NCBI GenBank assembly: GCA_013824015.1
Contig: PNNC01000211.1
Coordinates: forward strand, 1 to 47,543
DNA from: Polaromonas sp.
GTDB lineage: Bacteria > Pseudomonadota > Gammaproteobacteria > Burkholderiales > Burkholderiaceae_C
Direction of reading: 5' to 3'
Length of the DNA: 47,543 nucleotides
Positions 20,092 to 26,759 of this stretch are shown in pieces. The notes under the pieces were generated by a model. It was not told the DNA's origin, did no database searches, and saw nothing but the letters and a program-made list of their open reading frames with translations. A program made the translations under genes and the position numbers. Each line of letters begins with the position of its first letter. Position 1 is the first letter of the stretch.

Positions 20092-21669
20092 ATGACCGCT
20101 TTCGCCCTTGTCATCGCGCAGCAGTCGGTACACCTGTACCGGATGGATCGCGCCGGGGCAGAGCCGGTCGCGATTGCACACGCCCACGACGACCCGGTGG
20201 CGTGGGTGGCCAGCCATCTACCGGCGCGCGCCGAGTGTTCGCTGGTCAGCGACATCATGGACGAGGCCTACATCCGCAACGTGTTGCCTCCGATCTGGCT
20301 TGCAGGCACGCGGCAGCAACTGCTGCAGCGGCGGCTGACGCAGCAGTTGCGCGACAACCCCTACCGCGCAGCGGTTCTGGAGCCTTCGGGGTCATGGCGG
20401 CCACCGATTCGTGTGAGCCTGATCGGCATGGGCCAGAGCGAGCGCATTGGGCAGTGGCTCAAGGCCTTGACGGCGCACCGTATCCGCGTCAAGGGCTTGT
20501 GGCCTTTGTCGGCCCTGATTGCACTTTCCGTGAATCACAAGGCCCCGCGCCGTGCGCGGGCCGATGCGGGTTCCGGCGCCGCGAACAAACCGCCGCCTGC
20601 CAGTGCACGGCCGGTTCTCGCGCTGGTGGCCACCCAGGCCGGCTTGCGCCAGGTGCTGGTACGGGGGAAAACGCCGCTTTTCTCCCGGCTGGCGCTCAGT
20701 ATGGGTGAGGGCAGCCTGTCGGCCGATTTTGTGCTGGCCGAGGCACGCCGGACCATCCAGTACCTGATCTCGCAAGAGTGGATCAGCAGCGCCGAGCAAC
20801 CGGTGGCCACGCAGATGTGGCTGCCATCGGAGGATGAGCAGGCGCTGGAAGCGGTTGCCAGCGACCCGGCGCTGGATCTGCAATTCATAGCGCCAGTGGC
20901 CGATGCCTATGCCTACTTGCTGCCGCGGCTCAAATCCGCCCCTGCGCAACTGCAGTTTCTGCCCGATGAGTCACGCACCCAGTGGCGCGCAGCCCAGGTC
21001 GCGCGCACAGCAAAGATCACGGGCATCACGGCGCTGGTGGTCGCGGTGCTCTGGTCTGCCGACCTGATGTGGTTGTCCTGGGGCAAACGCAACCTGGCCG
21101 AAGAGCAATTGATCCGCGCCGCAGCCATCAACCGCCAGGCCAATCAGGAGGTGTTGCGTGCCAAGGGCGACCTGACCGAGGCCGGCCTGGCCGTGGCGAC
21201 CGTGCAGGCCTGGAAGCAAACCATTGCGGCGCAACCCGACCAGCTTGCCGGCCTGCAGCACCTCGCCGCCGCGCTCAGCAATTCGCCCGGTGTGGCGGTG
21301 CAGAAAATCAGCTGGGAACTGCCGCGCCTGCCAGTCCAGGTGGCGGGTGCGCCGCCTGCACCCGCTGAACCCTTTGCCTGCCCCGTGGTGGTGGATGCCG
21401 CCGCTGCGGCCGCGCTGCCTCCCCCTGCCGAGCCGGCCAAACCCTCGCTGGCCTTGCTGAGCTTCAGCGCCGAACTTCCCCGTACCCTCACGCAACGCCA
21501 GGCGCTCGCCTTGCAGGACAGCCTGCTGACCAGCCTGAATGCCGGTGGCTGGTCGGCGTTTCTGCTGAAGTCCACCGTCACGCTGGATCCGGTCCAGGTT
21601 CAAACCGGCACGCTGGGCGAAGTCGGCGCGAGAACGCTTGAGTTGTGTTTGCAGAAGGCCGCCACATGA
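20092..21669 (+). CDS. mshI: MSHA biogenesis protein MshI, PilM-PilN-like fusion
   Basis: The 525-residue protein has a cytoplasmic N-terminal half (about 1-300) of PilM/GspL-like, actin-related type and one TM helix (about 309-329). Then come a coiled-coil stretch (about 332-390) and a C-terminal PilN-like periplasmic domain with an Ala/Pro-rich insertion (about 418-450). It would link the cytoplasmic motor to the periplasmic alignment complex. The ATG at 20092 is only five bases from the right end of the inverted-repeat element and lacks a good ribosome binding site; GGACAGG from the element is the nearest candidate. It overlaps mshJ by four bases. The family assignment is by layout and position. 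Confidence 0.78.
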   Translation: MTAFALVIAQQSVHLYRMDRAGAEPVAIAHAHDDPVAWVASHLPARAECSLVSDIMDEAYIRNVLPPIWLAGTRQQLLQRRLTQQLRDNPYRAAVLEPSGSWRPPIRVSLIGMGQSERIGQWLKALTAHRIRVKGLWPLSALIALSVNHKAPRRARADAGSGAANKPPPASARPVLALVATQAGLRQVLVRGKTPLFSRLALSMGEGSLSADFVLAEARRTIQYLISQEWISSAEQPVATQMWLPSEDEQALEAVASDPALDLQFIAPVADAYAYLLPRLKSAPAQLQFLPDESRTQWRAAQVARTAKITGITALVVAVLWSADLMWLSWGKRNLAEEQLIRAAAINRQANQEVLRAKGDLTEAGLAVATVQAWKQTIAAQPDQLAGLQHLAAALSNSPGVAVQKISWELPRLPVQVAGAPPAPAEPFACPVVVDAAAAAALPPPAEPAKPSLALLSFSAELPRTLTQRQALALQDSLLTSLNAGGWSAFLLKSTVTLDPVQVQTGTLGEVGARTLELCLQKAAT

Positions 21670-22298
21670 GCGACATTCAGCCCGCGCGCAGCATCTGGCA
21701 GATGGCGGCAAAGCCGCTGATGGCGGGTGCGGTCATGTGCCTGGCTGCCGCCGCCATCGCTGGCGGCGCCAACTGGATGGCGCAGCGGATTGCCGTGGAG
21801 CAGGGCAAGGCGCAGGCCGCGCTGGATGCGGCGAATCTTTCACTTGAAAACACCCAGTCGGATCGTGCGAGGCTGGAAGAAAACCTCCAGATGTTCGGCA
21901 AACTCAGGCAGTCACGTTTTGCCCACGCCCCTGAACGACTGGTGATGCTGGAAGCGCTGGGTGTCGCTGCCCGTCATCTGGGGAAAACGCCGCTTCTATG
22001 GGAACTGGGTGCCCAGCAGAAGCTCATGCCACTAAACGATGACAAGACCGGAGAGGCCGTGGCTCACCTGGTGCGCGTACCCATGAAGCTGAGTGCCTCT
22101 GGCGTCCACGAGGAGGAATGGCAGGTGCTGCTGGCGCTCCTGAATGGCAGCCCCGCAGGTTATTTCACCACCGATAGTTGCGTGTATGACGCCAAATCTG
22201 TGGTCCTGTCTGGCAGTTCGGGTCCCGCCGTCGATGTGCGGTGTGAGCTGTCCTGGTTGTATGTGGTGGCCGAAGGCACCGCGCCGAAACCACCGTAG
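21666..22298 (+). CDS. mshJ: MSHA biogenesis protein MshJ (PilO/GspM-like)
   Basis: The 210-residue bitopic protein has an N-terminal TM helix (about 18-37), a coiled-coil (about 42-75, VEQGKAQAALDAANLSLENT) and a periplasmic alpha/beta domain with two cysteines near the end (TDSCVYDAK, DVRCELSW). This is the layout of PilO/GspM partners of PilN-type proteins. ATG at 21666 overlaps the mshI stop (ATGA), so translation is coupled. Recognition is from architecture and order, with weak sequence support. Confidence 0.75.
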   Translation: MSDIQPARSIWQMAAKPLMAGAVMCLAAAAIAGGANWMAQRIAVEQGKAQAALDAANLSLENTQSDRARLEENLQMFGKLRQSRFAHAPERLVMLEALGVAARHLGKTPLLWELGAQQKLMPLNDDKTGEAVAHLVRVPMKLSASGVHEEEWQVLLALLNGSPAGYFTTDSCVYDAKSVVLSGSSGPAVDVRCELSWLYVVAEGTAPKPP

Positions 22299-22308
22299 GA
22301 GGCAGTTG

Positions 22309-22866
22309 ATGAAACATCCCGTGATAACTCCCGGAGTTGCAGGCGTCGGTCGGCGGTTGGCAGCCATCGCCCTGACGATGTGGGCCGCCGGCTTTGCCAT
22401 GTCGCAAACGCCAGGTCCTCTTCTGGGCGGGTCCGGCGGCGCTGCCGCAGCGCGCCAACTTGGAACGCTGATTCTTTCTCCTGAACAGCGCCGCCATCTC
22501 GAGTCAATCCGCAACGCTGCCGGCAGTATGGAGGGCAGCGCCCCTCCAGGAAATCTGTCCAATGAAGTTGCTGCAGGCTTGCCGGACGCCCTCGTTGTCA
22601 GTGGTGTGGTTATCCGTTCGGACAACCGCAGCACGGTGTGGGTGAACGAGCAGCCGCTGTATGGCCGAGCCGTTGCCACGCCTTTGCGTGCGCTGGCTGG
22701 ACGAACCGGTGTGTTGCAGCCTGAAGGCCGCGACATGCGGATCAAAGCCAGGCCGGGGCAAGTGGTGGATGTACCGTCCGGGCAGTCGGTTGATCTTTTA
22801 CCGCCCGGAGCGATCCGGATCATTCCGCCAAAAATTGGCGCCGGCGAGTTTTCGCGAAAGGACTAG
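22309..22866 (+). CDS. mshK: MSHA biogenesis protein MshK-like periplasmic protein
   Basis: The 185-residue exported protein has a signal peptide (about 1-32). Its C-terminal half has the pattern VVSGVVIRSDNRSTVWVNEQ followed by LYGRAV, seen in MshK/GspB-type small periplasmic domains. The ATG at 22309 is preferred over the upstream open frame because TAGGAGG (22296-22302) precedes it and the signal peptide starts there. The TAGGAGG overlaps the mshJ stop. A prepilin gene begins three bases after its stop. In Vibrio, MshK is a small protein helping secretin assembly; that role is inferred here. Confidence 0.7.
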   Translation: MKHPVITPGVAGVGRRLAAIALTMWAAGFAMSQTPGPLLGGSGGAAAARQLGTLILSPEQRRHLESIRNAAGSMEGSAPPGNLSNEVAAGLPDALVVSGVVIRSDNRSTVWVNEQPLYGRAVATPLRALAGRTGVLQPEGRDMRIKARPGQVVDVPSGQSVDLLPPGAIRIIPPKIGAGEFSRKD

Positions 22867-22869
22867 AAG

Positions 22870-23703
22870 ATGAAACATCACTTTTTCAGGGACAGGGCTT
22901 CCGCCGCCGCCAGCAGCGCGCGCCAACGCGGTTTCAGCTTGATAGAAATTGCCCTGGTGCTTGTTATCGTGGGGTTGGCGCTTGGCGGCATCGTTAGTGC
23001 TCTTGGGCCGCAGTTGCAGCAACGGCAGTATATTGCAGCGCAGGAACAGCTTAAGACTGTTGCAGATGCGCTTTATGGATTTGCCGTATTGAATGGACGC
23101 CTTCCTTGTGCAGCAGGAGCCGGCAACAACGGGCTCGAAAATCAAACCAACGCCGCGACGGGGCAGTGTGCGAACAATGGTCAAGGATATTTGCCGGCAG
23201 CTACATTGGGCTTGCCCGGCTTGGCGCCATCCGGCGCGCCGACTAGCGGTCTGTTGATTGACTCTTGGGGCAATCCTGTGAGGTATGCGGTTTCTCAGCA
23301 GCAACGCGGTTTGGACTATGTTCTCACCAAAACTGACGGCGTAAAAGAAGCAAAAGCCGCGGGAACTGCTGGAGTGACTGCCCTGAACAATACCTTACTA
23401 CGCGTTTGCTCGGTTTGGGTGGCTTCGACAAGTGCTTGCGGCGCGGGACAGGAATTGGCGCAACCAGCGTTTGTAGTTTTGTCGACAGGTAACAATGGTC
23501 GGAGTGCAGGTGGAAATGACGAAACCAAAAATGTGAATAAAGTTGCTGGCTTGCCGGCACCGCCTGCAGTGGGGGTGCCCCTTGACGTGGTTTATGTCTC
23601 ACATGCCAGAAGTGAAGTGGTCGGAAATCCGTTTGACGATCTTCTGTACTGGCAGTCAGTTTCAAGTCTCGTGAACAGAATGTGTTCTACGCCCACCTGC
23701 TGA
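22870..23703 (+). CDS. Type IV prepilin-like protein (minor MSHA pilin)
   Basis: The 277-residue protein has a type III signal: basic leader to R20, processing site G21|F22 in RGFSLIE with E26 at +5, then a hydrophobic helix (IALVLVIVGLALGGIVSALG). After it comes a large globular domain with cysteine pairs (LPCAAGAG...GQCANNG, RVCSVWV...SACGAG, NRMCSTPTC). A PilD-type peptidase, absent from this window, should cleave and methylate it. Its length suggests a minor or tip pilin rather than the main subunit. Base composition is lower in GC than the flanking biogenesis genes. It might correspond to MshO/MshP/MshQ-like proteins but I could not assign one. Confidence 0.85.
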   Translation: MKHHFFRDRASAAASSARQRGFSLIEIALVLVIVGLALGGIVSALGPQLQQRQYIAAQEQLKTVADALYGFAVLNGRLPCAAGAGNNGLENQTNAATGQCANNGQGYLPAATLGLPGLAPSGAPTSGLLIDSWGNPVRYAVSQQQRGLDYVLTKTDGVKEAKAAGTAGVTALNNTLLRVCSVWVASTSACGAGQELAQPAFVVLSTGNNGRSAGGNDETKNVNKVAGLPAPPAVGVPLDVVYVSHARSEVVGNPFDDLLYWQSVSSLVNRMCSTPTC

Positions 23704-23746
23704 CACAACGTTGACTCATAAAGCCCTACATACAAGAAAGTGTTGA

Positions 23747-24367
23747 TTGAGCACGTTTCGGCAACTGATCCTTTGTGTCGAAGACGACGCGTCACTGCGC
23801 GATTGGTGGTGCGGTTCCCTCGAAGACATGGGTTACAGCGTGCTTTCTGCGGGCTCTGCTGCTGAGGCTTTGGTGATTGCCCGGCAGACGCAAGAGCCGC
23901 TTGACCTTGCCCTGCTTGACTTGGGGCTTCCGCCGCATCCCAACGAAGCGACGGAAGGGCTGGAACTGTTGCGCCTGCTGATCCTCGAGCGCCCCGCACT
24001 GAAGGTACTTGTGCTGACGGGCCAGGACGAGCCCTCGGTGGCGCTCGCCGCGATTGGCATGGGAGCCTTCGATTTCCTGAACAAGCCCGCCAGCAGCCAG
24101 CGCGTGCGCGAAGCCCTGGCGCGCGCCGTGTTGTTTCTGCAGGCTGAGAGGCAGCTCAACAGCGACGGACAGGCGCGCATGACGCTGACCGCACCCATCA
24201 GCGAAGGCGTGCGCGAATTCGGTGAAGCGGCGCAGGAGCGGCTGGTGCGCGCTGTGCTGGCCGAGAGCCAGTTCAATGTCGCGCAGGCCGCCCGCAAGCT
24301 CGGTTTGACCCGGGAGCACCTGTACTACTTCATGAAAAAGTTCGGCATTGAAAGAGCTTCGTCTTGA
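23747..24367 (+). CDS. Response regulator with Fis-type helix-turn-helix
   Basis: The 206-residue protein joins a receiver domain (about 6-125) to a C-terminal Fis-like DNA-binding helix-turn-helix (about 158-203, ESQFNVAQAARKLGLTREHL). The receiver has acidic D13/D14, phospho-acceptor D58 in LALLDLG, T91 and K113 in LNKP. There is no sigma-54 AAA domain between them, unlike NtrC-type regulators. A TTG start at 23747 preceded by AAGAAAG gives the right receiver onset. The stop overlaps the kinase start by four bases (TTGA). Position between two pilin genes suggests control of pilus expression. Confidence 0.85.
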   Translation: MSTFRQLILCVEDDASLRDWWCGSLEDMGYSVLSAGSAAEALVIARQTQEPLDLALLDLGLPPHPNEATEGLELLRLLILERPALKVLVLTGQDEPSVALAAIGMGAFDFLNKPASSQRVREALARAVLFLQAERQLNSDGQARMTLTAPISEGVREFGEAAQERLVRAVLAESQFNVAQAARKLGLTREHLYYFMKKFGIERASS

Positions 24368-25515
24368 TCACTCTCTACGACGCCGCCGTCGCCCTGGTGG
24401 TGGCCGGCCTGAGCGTCGGCCTGACCCTGTTCTGGCTGCGTTACCTGAGCCGTCAGCACCGGCGACGCATGGACCAGTTGCTGGCCTTGCGCGAAGCCTT
24501 GCATGACGATTTGCTGGGCACCCTGGTGCTGCACCAGAAAACACTGGCCGATCTCGGCCTGCACAGCCTCGACTGGCGCGGCAACTGGTACGGGTCACCG
24601 GTCTTCACGCGGCTCGGCGCCAAAATCCCGATCAACCTGCATGAGGGTACTCCGCTTCTTTCCCTGGACGGCGACCGGGTTCGCGACCGGGTTCTGCATC
24701 AGCGCTTTGACTACGACGACATTTCGCTGGAGTTCCGCATTGGCCTGAAGGGCTTGCGCGGTGAACGCCACCTGTTTGCGGTCCAGGCCGCGGAAGTACT
24801 GTTCGCCATGATCCAGGGCGCCCTGGCAGCTCGCCAACTGGCGCTGGTGGCCGCCTCCAGCCAGCGCGCCAGGGTGGGCGTGTTTTTGCAGCACGACATG
24901 CGCAACCTGGCACAGTGGGTGCAACTGGTCGCCGAAGATTTTGGATCTGCGCAGGACGATACCGAATTGCTGGCACGCGCAAAACGCCTGCAAAAAAATG
25001 CCGCCCATGCCACCCAGCGGGCAGAGCGCATGAGCCAGGCCTTGCTGAACCCGACCTGGCAGGCGTCGGCTTCGGCCCCGCTGGAGGCACATGACGCGCC
25101 GACATTCGAGCCGCTCGACCTGTCAGAGCACATCCGGCAGGCCGCCGAGCTGCATCAGGTGGAGGTCAAACTGGTGGGCGCTGCCCAGGTCGACTGGGAC
25201 GGCCATGCCCTGGCTGCGGTGCTGGACAATGTGCTGGGCAATGTGTCCACCCTGTCCCGTGAGCGGATGCTCCCGGCCCGTTGCCGGATCGTGATCAGGC
25301 AAGACGCACAGAACACCCTGGTTTTTATGGAAACGCAGCATTTGCGGCTGGAAATCCCGCTGGAGAAGCTGTTTGAACCCTGGTCCAGCTCGGGTCCGGT
25401 CAACAAGGGCCTGGGCATGTACCAGGCGCGAAAACAGGCGCAGGCAGCCGGCGGTGAGCTGTTTGCCGAAGCTCTCGGCCAGGGCATCCGGGTGGTGCTG
25501 TCCATCCCCCTGTAA
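24364..25515 (+). CDS. Membrane-anchored sensor histidine kinase with degenerate ATP lid motif
   Basis: The 383-residue protein has one N-terminal TM helix (about 4-26) and no periplasmic domain. A cytoplasmic region of unknown fold (about 40-165) follows. The H-box reads FLQHDMRNLAQWV, with H177 as presumed phosphorylation site. In the ATP-binding domain the N-box is present (LDNVLGNV, N289 and N293) and the G2 box is present (GLGMY, 349-353). Where the G1 box DxGxG should stand, around 321-326, the sequence reads METQHL. Kinase activity may therefore be altered or lost; this is an inference. It starts with TTG within the regulator's stop. The partner is the upstream response regulator. Confidence 0.8.
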   Translation: MITLYDAAVALVVAGLSVGLTLFWLRYLSRQHRRRMDQLLALREALHDDLLGTLVLHQKTLADLGLHSLDWRGNWYGSPVFTRLGAKIPINLHEGTPLLSLDGDRVRDRVLHQRFDYDDISLEFRIGLKGLRGERHLFAVQAAEVLFAMIQGALAARQLALVAASSQRARVGVFLQHDMRNLAQWVQLVAEDFGSAQDDTELLARAKRLQKNAAHATQRAERMSQALLNPTWQASASAPLEAHDAPTFEPLDLSEHIRQAAELHQVEVKLVGAAQVDWDGHALAAVLDNVLGNVSTLSRERMLPARCRIVIRQDAQNTLVFMETQHLRLEIPLEKLFEPWSSSGPVNKGLGMYQARKQAQAAGGELFAEALGQGIRVVLSIPL

Positions 25516-25598
25516 AAATTCCTGACTCCCGCATCCTGAAAACAAAAGATACATTTTCTTACCGGCGCACTTCGTGCCGATTAATTTTGGAGTCATGA

Positions 25599-26270
25599 AT
25601 GAAGTCATTCAAGAAACAAGCGGGTTTCACGCTGGTTGAAATCGCCATTGTTCTGGTTATTGTGGGCTTGCTGCTCGCGGGCGTGCTCAAGGGGCAAGAG
25701 CTGATCGAGAACAGCAAGGTGAAAGCACTGGTGTCTGAGGTGAACGGGGTTTCTGCCGCACAAAACGCTTATGTGGATCGCTTCCGTCGCATCCCGGGCG
25801 ATGACGGCAATCTTGCAGCAGTTCAGGCCCGCGGCGGAGCTTGGGCAAGCGTTACAGCTGCAGGCAACAATGACGGGTTATTTGTGGTTGCACAAAATCA
25901 GGTGTTCACCGGCGCTGGCGAGGGTGCTGCCTTCTGGCAGGCGTTGAAGGCTGCGGGTTTCCTAACAGGCAATCCTGCCGATGCAGGTGCCGCTTCGTTG
26001 CCTCGAAATGCTTTCAATGGTCTGGTGGGCGTAGGCACCGGAGTTACCGGCATGACGGGCAGTGCCGTTTGTTTGTCGCAGGTTCCGGGTAAGGCTGCAC
26101 AAGCGCTTGATGTGCAGATGGACGATGGTGTTTCAAATACAGGTGTGATCCGGGCGACGTTGGGGGTAGTTGGAGCCAATACAGCGCCTGGCGCAGTTGT
26201 AGTACCCGCTCCGGTCGGGTCGTCGGGTTATATCGAAACCAACCAATACACGGTGTGCAAGACGCTTTAA
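25599..26270 (+). CDS. Type IV pilin, probable major MSHA-like pilin
   Basis: The 223-residue prepilin has a very short basic leader (MKSFKKQAG) and processing at G9|F10 in GFTLVE with E14 at +5. The typical N-terminal helix follows (IAIVLVIVGLLLAGVLKGQELIE), then a globular domain with a C-terminal disulfide pair (SAVCLSQ ... YTVCKTL). The ATG at 25599 follows TTTTGGAG; another ATG at 25595 is out of frame. The gene has its own 83-base AT-rich leader and a strong terminator after it, fitting high, separate expression of a main subunit. Base composition is lower in GC than the operon core. It could instead be a second minor pilin. Confidence 0.87.
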   Translation: MKSFKKQAGFTLVEIAIVLVIVGLLLAGVLKGQELIENSKVKALVSEVNGVSAAQNAYVDRFRRIPGDDGNLAAVQARGGAWASVTAAGNNDGLFVVAQNQVFTGAGEGAAFWQALKAAGFLTGNPADAGAASLPRNAFNGLVGVGTGVTGMTGSAVCLSQVPGKAAQALDVQMDDGVSNTGVIRATLGVVGANTAPGAVVVPAPVGSSGYIETNQYTVCKTL

Positions 26271-26290
26271 GTTTGCATGTGCCAAATTGA

Positions 26291-26317
26291 AAGGGCCCTT
26301 CGAGGGCCCTTTTTTCT
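26291..26317 (+). terminator. Rho-independent terminator after the pilin gene
   Basis: AAGGGCCC (26291-26298) and GGGCCCTT (26304-26311) form an 8-bp stem with a TTCGA loop, followed by a run of T. It closes the pilus locus. Confidence 0.93.
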
Positions 26318-26366
26318 TTGTGGACTCTCAAGATTCCCTGGGCCTTGCCGGCAGCATGCTGTTTTG

Positions 26367-26440
26367 TGGAGCGGGTGAAGGGAATCGAACCCTCGTATGA
26401 AGCTTGGGAAGCTGCCGTTCTGCCATTGAACTACACCCGC
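26367..26440 (-). tRNA. tRNA-Gly (anticodon CCC)
   Basis: Reading the reverse strand from 26440, the acceptor GCGGGTG pairs with CACCCGC, and the encoded CCA end lies at 26367-26369. The D-arm region GTTCAATGGCAGAAC, anticodon loop TTCCCAA and T-arm GAGGGTTCGATTCCCTT are intact. The loop gives anticodon CCC, reading GGG glycine codons. The anticodon stem GCAGC/GCTTC has one C-U mismatch at the second pair (28-42). Confidence 0.95.
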
Positions 26441-26759
26441 ATGACGCTGATTGTAGAACCACCGGCCGAATGATCTGCAGGCGCAGGAGCAAAGGGGCCG
26501 CAGACAGGCCCGCGCGTTGGCCAGCCGCCATGGCTTTCTGGATCGCTTCGCCGCGTGCCCCCCGAACGGTTGACATCCCCTGGCCCGTCGCCCCGGTCCT
26601 GGCCGATGCCTCTGAGCCGGACGCGAGTTTGCGGCAGTTTTGGCTTCCAGCCCATGTCCACTGGTCTTTTGGTGCTATCAAAAACGAAGCAAAAGGGGTG
26701 GGCGCCACGGTGGTATTTCTCTCCTTGGACAGGCAGGCGCGTGCTAGACTGAAAAGACG
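26441..26759 (+). other. 319-base gap without a gene, holding repeat copy C
   Basis: No convincing gene is present on either strand; the open frames here run through the tRNA or into the next gene's antisense. The only structure seen is one copy of the dispersed repeat (26642-26690). The last 60 bases must carry the promoter of the sensor kinase at 26760, but no strong hexamers stand out. Confidence 0.6.
26642..26690 (+). repeat. Dispersed repeat, copy C
   Basis: It reads CTTCCAGCCCATGTCC, then a divergent middle, then GCTATCAAAAACGAAGC. The GCT...AGC ends match the other copies while the left hairpin has lost its second arm. It lies about 70 bases upstream of the sensor-kinase start. Confidence 0.6.

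Noticed and set aside
19841-20258. Short open frames on both strands through the inverted-repeat element
   Set aside because: The element is almost self-complementary, so similar frames arise on both strands; none has a ribosome binding site or known domain.
11910-26270. Type II secretion system
   Set aside because: The secretin, GspE and GspF-like proteins could fit, but the order M-L-N-E-G-I-J-K with TPR MshN and pilins bearing a short leader fits an MSHA pilus better, and no gspC/D/G/H/I/J/K set is seen.
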